A program made the translations under genes and the position numbers. 64,000 bases of DNA from positions 23,562,154-23,626,153 of the forward strand of contig CM068552.1 in assembly GCA_035048495.1 (NCBI GenBank). Reading direction: 5' to 3'. Shown here piece by piece: positions 24,170 through 36,600 of the stretch. Positions within the stretch are counted from its first letter, which is position 1. Every line of letters starts with the position of its first letter. Below the pieces are notes generated by a model. The model did not search any database. It had not been told where the DNA came from and saw only the letters and a program-made list of their open reading frames with translations. This DNA is from Euptelea pleiosperma. Taxonomy: Eukaryota; Streptophyta; Magnoliopsida; Ranunculales; Eupteleaceae.

Positions 24170-24600
24170 CATGAAGATAAGTTAAGAGCTGATTTTTAGT
24201 GAGGATGATCTTCTCACCATGGAGATCAACCTCACCAAAAATTAGCAATTTCTAATACTTCTAACCCTATCAAATATGGACCTAAATTTAATGGTGAAAA
24301 TGAATGGTATAAAATTTTTCAACTTGCAATCTACTTTTCATTTGGCTACAAATGTTGGAATGAGCTGATTTTTTGTGTGGTCGACATCCATGATGAGCAT
24401 ATTATCACCACAAAAAAATCTTCCTTTAACTCATCTACATGTGGGCCCCATGCCCATTAGTCATTATTAGTAAGAATAGCATAAGTCATTCTATCCCAGC
24501 CCACATGCCAATGAGTTAAAGGCTAAATTTTGGTGATGGTATTCTTTTCAACATGGATATCAACCTTAAAAAACTCACCCCATTCCAACATTGGTACCCA
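24170..24600. repeat. Inverted-repeat miniature element remnants
   Basis: Several short complementary blocks (GAGCTGATTTTTAGTGAGG with CCTCACCAAAAATTAGC; GAGTTAAAGG with CTTTAACTC) show at least one decayed hairpin-type element. Ends could not be fixed. Confidence 0.5.
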
Positions 24601-24815
24601 AACCGGAATTGACACCCCTAGATTCATGGTTGTGGTCTTTTGGGGTGGCGAATGAGCATATTGGGGAATTAGAATCCAAAATCTTGCCCCTCCGTCTCTC
24701 TTCATTCTCTATTTCCTCCCTTCTCTCTCCTCTCTGTCTCCTCTCTCTCCCTCTCTCCCTATATCTCCTCTCCATCTCCCCTCCCCTCTCTCCTTTCCGT
24801 CTCCCCTATCTTTCA

Positions 24816-24872
<57 letters not shown>
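24816..24872. repeat. (CT)n microsatellite
   Basis: A nearly pure CT run within a longer pyrimidine-rich tract (24690-24960). The same tract type lies in the middle of the hAT-type element at 17726-18573. Confidence 0.85.
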
Positions 24873-24875
<3 letters not shown>

Positions 24876-24954
24876 CCGTCTCTCCTAGTCGCTCCTCTAT
24901 GTTTCTCTCTTCTCCGCCTCTCTCATTTGGTAGTCCTTCCTTCACCCCTCTTTC

Positions 24955-25078
24955 TCTTACTGAACCTGATTAACCTAATCGGGTTGGGTTCGGGGTGAGC
25001 ATATCAGGCCCAACCTCGGGTTGGACTGGGCTCAGGTTTACCACCAACACGACCCAATCTACCCAAGTTGCAGCCCTA
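24955..25078. mobile_element. Right end of a hAT-type miniature element
   Basis: The block from GAACCTGATTAACC to AAGTTGCAGCCCTA matches the right end of the element at 17726-18573, including CCCAAGTTGCAGCCCTA. The left inverted end was not found, so this copy is truncated or decayed; the CT tract to its left probably belongs to it. Confidence 0.65.
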
Positions 25079-25701
25079 TATGTACCAAAATCACTCCCCT
25101 TCCTTTTCCTTTCTTTTTTTTTCTTTCTTTCTTTCATTCATTCATTTTTATTTATTTATTTTTGTAACATTGGTGCATGAGAAAAATCCTCTCTCAAAAC
25201 ATTTTAGCACTACCCTAAATAAATTTGGGGAATTTTTGACATACCCCCCATGTTATGTTTGAAATGACATACCCCCCTATGACCTGGTCCACAATATGTG
25301 GACTAATGTTGACCCAAATTGACTAACATTTTTTTGAAAGAACAAAACTGCCCCTTTCTTCAACCTTAGACTAAGGGGTTTGGGTCAAAACCCTAACCCC
25401 AAATAAAACAACTGTGATGGATGACCGACTATGAGACTCTGGTACGTTGGCCACCCATCACTGGCGACCAACTCACTGGAGTGTCGTTGCCGGCAAACCA
25501 CCATTCCTGCCAAATAAAAAAAAGATTTTTTTCTCTACATAGGACCTCCATAGAAGTGTCGAGACTCTACCTCATATCCTTCTATTTCTCTACTTTTTCT
25601 AGTTCTTTATTATCAGCAAATGTCAATCCACAATACCCCATTCGTTTGGCCACTTCACCCCCTCTTGCTTTCTCGTTCAACCCCTTAAACCTTTCTTTAA
25701 T

Positions 25702-26688
25702 GGGTCGCTCTACGGGTGCCCACCTCTTTAAGTTGGGCGCCAACATTTGATGGGCACCCACGCCAATTAGAGGGCCCATATTTGGGCATCCACATTAAAC
25801 CGCAAAAATATCTTTCTGACTTGGGCTCCTGGCCGTGGCTACTAGGGCACCCACGGTCGAACTGGCCGTGGGTGACCCGACGGCCACGGCTGGCTTGGCC
25901 ATGGTGGCCACGGTTGGCTTGGCTATGGGTGCCATGGTGGCCACGGTAGTTCAGGGCCGTAGAGGCAGAAAAAAAATGACAGCAAGCCCGCATATTGTCC
26001 ATCCATCGGTGGGAGTATGTGGTGCTCCAAACCACCATCCTTACACCACCTTTGCACTATTCATAAACTCCACCACCACTAACTCCACAACCACCACTAA
26101 CTCCACCACTACCATCAACTCCACTATCACCACTCTACCATCAACTCTACCACTGGTCCACCACCACTCTACCATCACCAACTCCACTACCACAACTCCA
26201 CCATCGATCACCACCACTTCAACACCACCACCACCACCCATCACCACCACCACCACCACCATCACCAACTCCACTACCACAACTCCATCATCGATCACCA
26301 CCACTTCAACACCACCACCAACTCCACCATCACCACCACCACCACCACTCCATCACCACCACCACCAACTCCATTACCACAACTCCACCATCGATCACCA
26401 CCACCACCAACTCCACCATCACCTCCACCATCACCACCACCACTCTATCAAGAAGAGGAAGAGAAAATAAAAAGGTAAAGAAAATGAAAAAAATCCATGA
26501 AAAATGGAGAGAGAGAAGAGGGGAGTGCAGCTTCGTCGTTTTTAGCGCGAATGGAGAGTAAACGGAGGTAATGAGTGTGGGTGCCCAAACAGAAATGTAA
26601 AGGGATGGGAAAGGGCAAATTTGTCCTCAAAATTTATTTTCTTTTGTGGGTGCCCAGCTTAAAGAGGTGGGTGCCCGTAGAGCGACCC
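25702..26688. mobile_element. Mutator-like element with trinucleotide-repeat cargo
   Basis: Inverted ends of about 37 bp start GGGTCGCTCTACGGG and are flanked by a perfect 9-bp duplication TTCTTTAAT (25693-25701 and 26689-26697). It inserted within the larger inverted-repeat element. The interior has CGTGGCC-rich sub-terminal repeats and then about 400 bp of ACC/CCA repeats. There is no transposase. An open frame through the repeat (25835-26470) translates to Thr/Pro/His low complexity and is not a credible gene. Confidence 0.88.
26067..26450. repeat. ACC/CCA trinucleotide repeat tract
   Basis: Imperfect CAC/ACC repeats broken by AACTCCAC and ATCGATCACC units. The whole tract lies inside the Mutator-like element 25702-26688. 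Confidence 0.88.
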
Positions 26689-27525
26689 TTCTTTAATCCC
26701 TAAAGACACTGTTCTACCATATTATCAGTCCAACATAACTCAAGTCCCTATAACAGCCATAAAACTAATGAAAACCCAAGCTAACACCTATGAACTACTC
26801 TACTTAGCTATTGTTCAACATGTCAACTTGAACCACCTTAAGAGCTACTGTTAAAACCTAGTTTACCAACAAACCTTTGTTTTTCACACTTCCATTTTGG
26901 CAACAAATCCCCTTTCCTAGCATCCCAATCCTCCATCTTCAAGACTAGGTATTGAGGGATGTTCATGTGGTATGCTCTAATAGTGCATACTTCTACAAAG
27001 TCAAATCACCCTTTTTTACCTGTCGACTGATTGTGTTAACAGAGGTGCGCGAAGCTCCTATATTGTTTCAACCTACCCCTACAATCCTACTCACAAATTT
27101 TAATAAGGACCCATTACATATGGTCTAACGTGTATAACTATAGATTTTATGTTCATATTAATGTGCACAATCAGTTTGAGAATTAAATCAGATTTTTTTT
27201 TTGATTTGGCAGGAATGGTGGTTTTCTGGCAACCACACTCCGGTGAGTTGCTTGCCGGTGGTGCGCGGCCAACATACCGGAGTCTCATAGTCGGTCGTCC
27301 ACCACAGTCATTTTATTTGGGGTTAGGGTTTTGACCCAAACCCACTTAGTCTAAGGTTGAAGAAAGGGGCAGTTTTGTCCTTTAAAAAAAACCGTTAGTC
27401 AATTTGGGTCAACATTAGTCCACGCACGGTGCACTAGGTCATAGGGGAGGGGGGGGGGAGGTTATGTCAAATTTCAAACATAACATGGCGGGGTATGTCA
27501 AAAATTCCCAAAAATTTATTGCATT

Positions 27526-28146
27526 AGTATGCCCCCATGCACTTCTTTGATTTAGGGTCAGCCCCTTGCTTGTCAATCAATGTTTGTTGATTATGGGTCT
27601 CTATTTGGATTGCTAGAAAAAAAGGTTTTATAGAAAAGATTGTCGCGCGCAAATGATGATGTGATTAAATATTTGAGCGCGACAATATTCACGCATGTTC
27701 GAGTTGAACCCAATCTTCTCATGTAATTAGTATGGCCAGTGTGTGGGCTGGTGCATACGGTCCACCTTTTGCTTTTTTCTAATGGAAAAAATTGCCCACA
27801 AAGAACAAAATTGGTGAAAAAATTTGCGTTCACAACTATTTGCATGAGGTCCAAACAAACCCTACCACCCAAACGTAACAAGCACTTTAACCTTGTCAAC
27901 GTTGTTGGCTAGGGCTGACGATTTTTATGAAATGGTTGATGATTGTATTGTTTGAGATCATTTCCAAATTCCTTTTTATTGGTTTCCACTCTTTCTGATT
28001 TTTCATTCCAGTCGCTTCAAGTTCTGATTTTTTAGTAAAAGCAATCGTCTATCAAAGAATCTGAGGTGCTCAACAAGTTTGGGTGTTGACAACTTTGATG
28101 ACGGACCACAATCACAAGGTCAGATAAGATAGACAAAACCAATAAA
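27526..28146. other. Non-coding, no gene recognised
   Basis: No gene supported. It separates the inverted-repeat element from the 3' tail of the L1 at 28147. Confidence 0.35.
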
Positions 28147-29805
28147 TTTTTTTATTTTTTTTATAAGTCCAGAAGATATATTAAAAGGAGATCGAGGAAA
28201 TCTCAAAAAAGATACAAGGAAAGTGCAAAAGCCAAAGATAAACGAAAACAAAATAGGCAAAAAACAAAACCCTTAAGCACTGCTATCTTTTAATCTAAAA
28301 TGGCATCCAAACTAAAAACCAAGTCCCCAAAGAAGGTGCCTCTTAACTCCGGGAAGATGCTGCCCCAACTACATAGTAGAGCCTTGATATTTAGAATTAT
28401 TTCTTATATGGAGCATGTCTTGCTATTAAAGACTTCTATTTCTCTCTAGCAAATTCCCCAAACAACAGCAAACGGAACCATCTTCCACAAAATTGTTCCC
28501 CTAGGTGAAGTAGCAATCTTGGGCCAATCCTCCCAATAATGTCCCAATAGATGCTGGGGGATACCCAAGAAAGACCCTTAAGGTGTTAGGAAGTACTCCC
28601 ATATATGTTTGGCAAAATTATAGTGTAAAAGTAAATGGTTAGTGCTCTCCCCATTGGCTTTGCACATGGTACAAAAGTTCGCCATTATCCATCCTCTCGC
28701 TATCAAGTTATCAGTAGTGAGGATCTTGTTGAGTGAGGCAACCCATGCAAAAAAGTGCACTTTCATAGGGATTTTGGCTTTCCAAATGTTTGGGCGCACA
28801 AAAGTTTGGGTAGGAGAAGGGTTAGTGATAAAGTCGTAGAAAGAATGCACTGTGAATAAACCCGATTTAGAGTGAACCCAAGATAAATGATCATCTTCAG
28901 TGTCCAAGACTGAGTAATGTTGCAAGCATTCCATCAGAAGTTTAAATTGTTCTTCCTCACAAACAAAAAGTTGTCTCCTAAAACCTAAGTCCCAATGAGC
29001 CCCCCTGAAGACCCGTTCCAAAGAGACTTGATGAAGTCACCTTTTCGAAGAGAAAGAGAGTACAATTGAGGAAATGATTTCTTGAGACATAAATCATCAA
29101 TCCATTGGTCATCTCAAAATCTGATCCTACTGCCATCCCCCAAAACAAAGCTCAGACTTGTCAAAAACTTATCCTGTACCTTAAAAATACCCTTCCAGAC
29201 TCCACTCCCAAAAGATATCCTAGGTACTCTCGTAATCCAGCTCCTCGGTTCCTCGCCGTATTTACCTGCAATTACTTGACGCTACAATTTGTCAATTTCT
29301 TTTGCAGATCTCCATAGCCATTTCCCAAGGAGAGCCACATTAACTTGTTTGATTTTTCTGATCCCTAGACCTCCTTCCTTGTAGGGTCGACAAACCATCT
29401 CCCACTTCACCAAATGATACCTATATGAGTCATTTTTATCATGCCATAGAAAATTCCTCATGAACCTCTCGAGCTGTCTCTCTTCACTCACTGGAATGGA
29501 GAAAAGAGATAGGTAATACACTGGCAGGCTGGACAAGGTAGCCTTGATAAAGACTAGTTTTCCCCCTTTAGACAGATACTTGTTTTTCCAATTTGCCAAT
29601 CTCCTCCTAACTTTCTCAATCACCGGATCCCAAATTGCTTTTGATCTGTATGGTGCCCCAATTGGGAGTCCTGGATAGGTAGATGGGAAAGCCCCTATAG
29701 AGCATCCCATTAATCTAGCCAGGTCTTCCAAGTCCTCTACCTCTCCCACACTCATGATCTTGTTCTTCCTAAAGTTAATTTTCAGACCTGAGCAAACTAG
29801 TAATC
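28147..29805 (-). pseudogene. 5'-truncated L1 LINE, ORF2 C-terminal half
   Basis: On the - strand the end of an L1 reverse transcriptase ([20 protein letters not shown] at 29755, then LSKGGKLVFIKATLSSLP and GGLGIRKIKQVNVALLGKWL) is followed in another frame by the zinc-binding zf-RVT region (KAKIPMKVHFFAWVASLNKI; CTMCKANGESTNHLLLH) ending near 28580. The 3' tail is the T-rich tract at 28147-28161 followed by ATAAG, matching the CTTATC-poly(A) tails of the other L1s here. Endonuclease and the RT catalytic region are missing. At least one frameshift and one stop separate the parts. It lies just upstream of the LepA gene. Confidence 0.85.
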
Positions 29806-29904
29806 CACATAACGAATGAGCGAATCAGCCCATCCGTAAAGCTTTCTAATTTTGGCTTCTTTTATGCCCACTCCGACTTGAAAGCCATAGTTTGCAGCGC
29901 ATCT

Positions 29905-30175
29905 ATCGCGACCGCGGGCAACCTGCTCACGTGGAAGGTTTTTAGGACAATTGACCATTTAGATGTTTGGAGTCTGGACCATCCCTAGATACATACAAAA
30001 AATAGTCTGATTAGTTATTTCAAACCTTTGGATCTTTGTACCAAAAATAATGCTTGAATTCCACGGTTGAAAATCAACCAATAAAAACGAATCCAATCTA
30101 ATGCTTAGAAATCACTAATGAGACTAATTTTTAGTCTGTGTTCAGTCATCAACGTTGATGACTTAACGTGCGTCA
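29905..30175. mobile_element. Decayed miniature element upstream of LepA
   Basis: Weak inverted arms (AATAGTCTGATTAGT against ACTAATGAGACTAATTTTTAG) and a block ACCATTTAGATGTTTGGAGTC resemble the interior of the Mutator-like element at 23692-24095. Ends and duplication are not readable. Confidence 0.45.
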
Positions 30176-30401
30176 GCAAAGTTCTAGTCTGGACCTACTG
30201 TCTACTGTCTACTGTCGATCATTTCGCCCAAGGCTTACAGTCCCTTAAACTAAAACCCGCTCGTTTCTATGGCTCAAAACGCGCGCACGCGCACTTCAGA
30301 CTTCTGTTGGAGAGATAACGTGAAATCTACCATTACTAAGAAGAAGCAAAAGCTCTGACCCTTGTTACTCACGGTCAGGGCCAAGAAGAAGAAGAATAGG
30401 C
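30176..30401 (+). promoter_or_regulatory. Putative LepA promoter and 5' UTR
   Basis: This is the only repeat-free stretch upstream of the start codon. It holds an imperfect CTACTGT triplication (about 30198-30220), a GCGCGCACGCGC block and purine-rich AAGAAGAAGAAGAATAGG just before ATG. No clear TATA box was seen. The start context GGCATGGCA is good for a plant gene. Confidence 0.4.
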
Positions 30402-30528
30402 ATGGCAACAGGCCTCTCCCGTCTCACAATTCCCTTATCCGTTAACGCCCAAACCCCACAACATCGCCGAAACGGGGACTTGAACACCAATTTCTCTCCA
30501 CTTTCTCTCTCCAAACTCTCCTTCATTT

Positions 30529-30559
<31 letters not shown>

Positions 30560-30686
30560 AACTTCCTCTGAGATTGCAAGCTCCAAGAAGAGGTGCGGTG
30601 GAAGATTCGGCGTTGTTGTTTGCCAGACTGCCGGAACGCAATCCCAAGGCGTCTCCACCGATGCCGGTCAGGATCGTCTTTTGAAG
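30402..30686 (+). CDS. cpLEPA: LepA exon 1 (transit peptide)
   Basis: 95 codons, ending CTTTTGAAG before GTCATT. It encodes an N-terminus rich in Ser, Thr and Arg and poor in acids, as expected for a chloroplast transit peptide. Residues 44-54 are eleven consecutive Thr, encoded by a (ACT)9 microsatellite plus ACA and ACT. The open frame continues into the intron but splicing at 30687 joins in phase 0 to exon 2. Confidence 0.9.
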
Positions 30687-33600
30687 GTCATTTCGTTGCC
30701 TTATCAAACTTTGTTCTAATCAATCCTTACTGTTTTACTTGGTTACTCTGCATCCCACTACAGAGGCGAATCTTGTTTACTAGAACGCATAACAAAATAA
30801 TTAGCTCAACAATAACAACACCACAAAACTTGTTCCCGAACGATTTCGAATAATGCTTGCTCGAGGGGGTAGCCCGGGCTGTCACTGCAGACTTCATACC
30901 CTGTTAAGACGGGGTTTTGTTTCCAAGTGGGACACTGGCGTGGCAAATCTGGACCATTCTTATAGCCTGGCCACATGGACAACGCCCTTACCCATGTCAC
31001 ACCCATACCCAACCATGTATTTCACTTTTCCCCTATGAATGACAGCCCTTGAATTTATATTTCATTTTTTTGAGTAGAAAAGAAGGTGAAAGGTACCTCC
31101 TCTGTGTGCCACGTGGCTGAGGGTACAAGGCTGAAACTTGCCATGAAGGGGTGAGGTGGATCCCTTTTGATCCTGCCACCTCAGCTGCCACTCGTGATAA
31201 CACTGTCATCGCATGGTTCCAAGTTTGTCGTGTGACCCAGATTACCACTCCTTCAGGGAACAATGATTTATCATCATCATCATAAGCCTTTTCCCAACAG
31301 TCTGTGTCGATTATACGAATTCTCTTTCTCCATTCAATCTTGTCTAAATCCATCTCTTTTGTTAAGGAAAGTTTTTTAAAATCTCATTTCAAAACCTCAT
31401 TCTACGTCCATTTTGGCCTTCCCTCGCCCTTTTAGGCCCTTCGACTTGCATATTCCTCATCACTGGTGCTGTCATTGGTCTTTGTTGTACATGAAGAAAC
31501 CATCTCAATTGACTTACCCTCATTTTGTCACGTATTGGGGCTACTCCTATATTTTCACGAATGTGTTTATTTTTAATTTTGTCTCTCTTTGTATTACCAC
31601 ATCTATCTCAACATCCTCATCTCGGCTATACCTATTTTATGAACATATTGTTTCTTGATTGCCCAACATTCTGCTCCATAAAGAATCATCGGTCTTATAG
31701 AATTTTCTTTTTAGTTTGATTGGCACACGTTGATCACATAGCACTTTAGAAGTATATCTCCACTTTAGCCACCCCACTCTAATTCTATGGGCAACATCGT
31801 TCTCAATCTCTCATTCCTTATGAATAATAGAACCACGATAACGAAATTGGTCCCTTCGAGGTATCTCATGGTTGTTAATTTAAATTGATGGATCATCTCT
31901 ATGTGCATCCTTAGTAAAATTGCATTCTATATATTTTGTCTTGGTTCAACTTATTTTAAACTTTTAGATTCCAAAGTATTCCTCCAGAGTTCAATTTTGC
32001 AGTTACCTTATCCCTAGTCTTGTCAATTAATTCTATGTCATCTGCAAATAACATACACCAGGAGACTTCATCTTGGATATGAGTAGTTATTTCACCTATA
32101 ACTAAGCAAATATGTGTGTTCTTAAGGTTGATCCTTGGTATAATCCCACTATGATTGGAAACTCACTTGTCTCACCACCAGTTGTTTTCACATTAGATAT
32201 TGCTCCCTCATACATATCTTTTGTAATGTCATTTATAGATTTGGAGCTCCCTTCTTTCCCAATGCCCACTAAATTAATTCTTTAGGGACTATCATATGCT
32301 TTTTCAAAGTCAAAGACCATGTGGAGATTATTCTTTTCTATGAACTTTTCCATCACTTGTCTAAGTAAGAAGATGGCCTTTTTTTAGATATCTTTGTCTA
32401 TTGCGTTAATTTTTGTTCCATCCCTTTTCCCATTCAGAATCAGAGAAAGAAAGGGAACAGGATAGTTAGGGTCAAAGAGAGATACGTTGATATTCTTGGG
32501 CACATCACACAGGGAGCTTAGATACCTCAGATGTATTCTCAAATGTTTCGAAGCAGTCTCTGGGCTTCGGGTGAATCTCTCGAAGAGTGGGGTGTTCGGT
32601 GTTGGGGAAGTCCCCAATATCAGTGAGTTGGCCATCCGTTTGGGGTTTAGTGTAGGGAAGCTACCCACCAAGTACCTAGGTTTGCCTCTGGGTGCTAAAT
32701 ACAAGGACAAATCTGTGTGGGTGCCTGTGATTGGGAGATTTGGCTCGAGACTAGCTACCTGGAAGAGAAGGTATTTATGCAAAGGGGGTAGAATCACCCT
32801 CATCAAAAGCACCTTGTCTAGTATGCCTATTCACTTTCTATCCTTGTTTACTATCCCTACTGCTGTTGCTAACAGTTTGGAGAAGATTATGAGGGACTTT
32901 CTATGGTCAGGTAAAGATGAGCCATAAATTCCACTTGGTGGATTGGGGGAAGATATGCTCGCTTAAGGAAGAAGGGGTTTTTGGTTTCCGTCACTTTCAT
33001 GATATGAACACAACACTTCTCGGCAAGTGGTTGTGGAGATTCGGGGAGGAGGAAGATAGTTTATGGAGGAGGTGATAGGGAGCAAATATGGAGGTCTAGA
33101 AAATGGGTGGAGTCTTCTTGTGCAGTCACCTTTTGGGGTCAGTATGTGGAGCGGGATTACAGGGGCTAGTGAGAAGTTTGAAGGGGATATTATTAATAAG
33201 GTGGGTAAAGGTGATAGGGTTGGATTTTGGGAAGATAAGTGGTGTGGGGAGGCTACTTTGAAGGAGGATTATCCCAATTTATTCTCATTATTGGAGCGTC
33301 AAGGGGCAGTTATCAGGGATTGCACAGTTAAAAGGGAGGAAGATTTCTCTTGGAATCTGGGATTTAGAAGGAATCTTAATGATTGGGAAGTCGAAGGGTT
33401 AGTGTCTCTTTCGAATAGGGTAGGGGCTAACCCTTGTCTAGAAGATGTGCTCAATGGAGGATCTAGAGATGGGACCATAAAGGGTAAATTCTTAGTCCGC
33501 TTTTTCTATCGTCACTGCTCTTAGAGTAACTCGGCGACCTTTCCAGAAGCGATAGTGTGGGGATACCTGGTCCCCTCGAAGGTGAAATTCTTCGCGTTGA

Positions 33601-36600
33601 CGGCCTTTCACAGCAAGATCTTGGCTGTGGACCATCTTATTATGATCACTAACAGGTGTATATCTTGTGTAAAGAGGCAGGAGAGTCGGTTGATCTTGTC
33701 CTCGTCCATTGCCGATTCTCCTTTACAGTGTGGTAAACCTTCTTCGCCTTGGTCGAGTTTCCTTACATTGTCCCCCACCATGTGTGTGACCTTTTCCAAG
33801 GATGGAAGGAGAAGTCCTTGGAGGGAAAGGAAGGCTCCTTTGGTGTTTATTACCCTTCGTAGTTATATGGGCTATTAGGAAGGAGAAACCGTAGAGTCTT
33901 TGAAGATTTAGAGAAAAATCTGAGGGAGGTTGTTTTGGAAGTGAAATCCCTCCTCTATATGTGCTCGCCTTGTTCCCCTCTTTTCTGAGGTTGTTTTTTT
34001 TGAGACTTTTGTATTCCGCTGGAACGAGTTGATCTGGTTCAAACTACCAAGAAACTCAAATATGTGAGTCCGTTCAATCATCTTTCGGAACGTTGGAGCA
34101 TCAGTCGTGTAGGCAGGAGTGTAGGTTTGGTAGTGATCTACCTCTTCCCACTTACTCTACAAAGTAGCATAGTATGTTCCCAGTAGAAGGTCTCCTTGTT
34201 TCAGTCGAGCTATCTCCTGCCGAAGTTCGTATCTTAACAAAATCCCAACCTAGGAATAGATCTTAGGTACGACATCCCAAATATCCTTAGCCGTCGAGAG
34301 AAAGAGAAAGTCTTTGCTAATCAATGATTGGATGGAATGGAGCAGCCATGATATAACCATTGAGTTCTCCGCTTTCCTTCTCTCAAATGTGGCATCGATC
34401 TTTGAGGGTGCAGTGACTCGTCCGGTGACGTATTTTATTTTTCCACAACCAATGATATACATCCTGGCGGATTGGGTCCACTCAAGGTAGTTGGATCTAT
34501 CAAGCTTCACCGTAGTGATCTAAAGTCTCGGACTGTGGTCACTATGACTCCCCAGACTGGGAGAAACAACAATAACCTCTAATTTAGCCACAAATAATTC
34601 CTCACATGTACTCATGATAGCAAGGCACAGAACCACAAGAAAAAAATCGTTTGAGAGAGAACAACCCAAATAGGTCACGACTGTGCACCGGAAGCAGTGG
34701 ATGGCTATCCGAAAAATTCCGCAAATCCCCAAATTGAGTAGAAAGTACTTGGAAAAAATTGCCAGCAGCCCGGAAGTCCCCTGGGAAGTTGCGGCTAGGT
34801 CTGGAGAGGTGCAAATCACCATTTTTTTCAGACCTTTCCGAACAACTCCTTTAACGATTTTCCACTGGAGAAAAGCCCATGGGGGACCTACTGTACACTT
34901 AGGAGAGGTCTTGGGTAGGTGCGACAGCTTCTGGGAGGTGTTCTTTAGAGTTTAGAGAGCGGTAGCTAGGCTTGGAAAGTTTTCTCCAGGGTCTGGAGTG
35001 GTGCGGTTAGGGTTTTTGGACCTTAGGATCTCTGCGGCTATGGCGGCTAGGGTTTTCGAACCCTTTGGAGACTTGCATGTGGCGGCTAGGGTTTCCGAAC
35101 CCTCTGAAGACTTGCGGTAATGCCTGAGATCACTTCTCTAGGCTTCTGTGTCAAGTGACTAACCATGAGAGATAATCTCCTCCTTTGGTCAACCCTTTTC
35201 TATCTTTCTCCAATCCCTATGGTTTCTAGGGTTGAGGCATGGTCACACAACCATGCTCTGATACCATGTTGTGATTAATGTTGTATTCAGAATCAGAGAA
35301 AGAAAAAGAACATGAAAGTTAGGGTTAGAGAGAGAGAGAAGAAGAAGAGAGAAGAGAGGAGGGGAGTAAGGGTGAAATCGTGGAGAGCATTGTGAGCTCC
35401 ACGATTTCACCAATATTTATAATATTGGAACTATCACCATAATATAAAGAGATTCCTGCAGAATATAAAGTATTACATATTTGCCCCAGATAACTATAAG
35501 ATTCAATTGTGGGATTAAGAAATAATAAAGTATGGGACCATAAATCTTGGGATCAAAAGGTTTTTGCTAAAGGACTGTAAATCCTTGCTCCTAGGATCCA
35601 AGGAGGGGTTTTACGAAGGACTCAAAATCCTTCCTAATTACCCTACTTACCCTACTAGTGTAGTGTATACTGACTGAGTCGTGAATTAGATTGGATGGAC
35701 CGATGGAGAATCAAATTAGGAGTTGTGGAAAGGACTGAAGATAGTCTGTATCCAGACTCGTGATAAGATCCAAGTGCTCAGTCATTCAATATTGGATGGG
35801 TCATTGGCTCTTATAAAGGCAAAGTTGAAAAAAAATGTTCATTTCTCTTCGGTAACTCCCGCCAAGAATAGATTAGGGTGTGTCTCCCTATTGTTTCACA
35901 GAAACAGAGATAGTAAAGCTTAGATAAAATTGGAGATGCAGATATGTGATATATAGTGATTAGTGAGAAATCTTTATGCTAATATTTTACACCTTAAAAA
36001 GAAATTTTGGTTGTTTTGGTGTGTGAATTTTATGAAAGCTGTTTTCCTTGTCGAATGACAGGTGCCTATCTCAAATATCAGAAACTTCTGCATTATTGCA
36101 CATATTGACCATGGGAAGTCAACTTTAGCAGATAAGTTGCTGCAGTTGACTGGTACTGTACAGAAGAGGGAAATGAAGGAGCAATTTCTAGATAACATGG
36201 ATCTAGAGAGAGAGAGGGGTATCACGATCAAACTACAGGTCAGCATTAGATAAATTCATCCTAAATGTTTTACTGGGTTTGCAGTTCACATGGTATTCTT
36301 TTGACAAGTATTGATGAAAAGGTTTCTTTAATATTTTGTGGAGAATTTTCCATTGTAATGCCTTCCTCTTCAATGCCTTTCTGATATGTTTATAATAATT
36401 CACAAACTATTGTCCTTTCACTAAATAGCAACTTTGCAACTCCAGGTGTAAATAGAGATTATAGTCATGTCTCCACTATAATTTGGTTTGCATTGCACTT
36501 TATTTGCCTTCCCTAATTTAGGAAATATATACTGAATTCTCTTTCATCTATAACTAAAAAGGAGAGTGGAAAAAGCAATTTGCTATTATAAATAATTATA

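Larger units (their letters stand above)
25222..27525. mobile_element. Large inverted-repeat element with nested insertion
   Basis: Arms of about 300 bp at 25222-25535 and 27185-27525 are inverted copies. Matching blocks include AATTTTTGACATACCCC, CAACCTTAGACTAAG and GGGTCAAAACCCTAACCCC. The ends are eroded and no target duplication is certain. The centre carries the nested Mutator-like element 25702-26688 and about 900 bp of unassigned sequence. Long terminal inverted repeats suggest a Mutator-like element, but the class is not proven. Confidence 0.7.

Noticed and set aside
25835..26470. Open frame of 211 codons with Thr/Ser/Pro/His-rich sequence
   Set aside because: It is a translation of the ACC/CCA repeat tract inside a Mutator-like element, with no domain and no supporting splice or promoter signal.
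31033..31353. - strand frame with [20 protein letters not shown], considered as an ERF-type transcription factor piece
   Set aside because: The likeness to the short motif of cytokinin response factors is too weak, and no AP2 domain is present.
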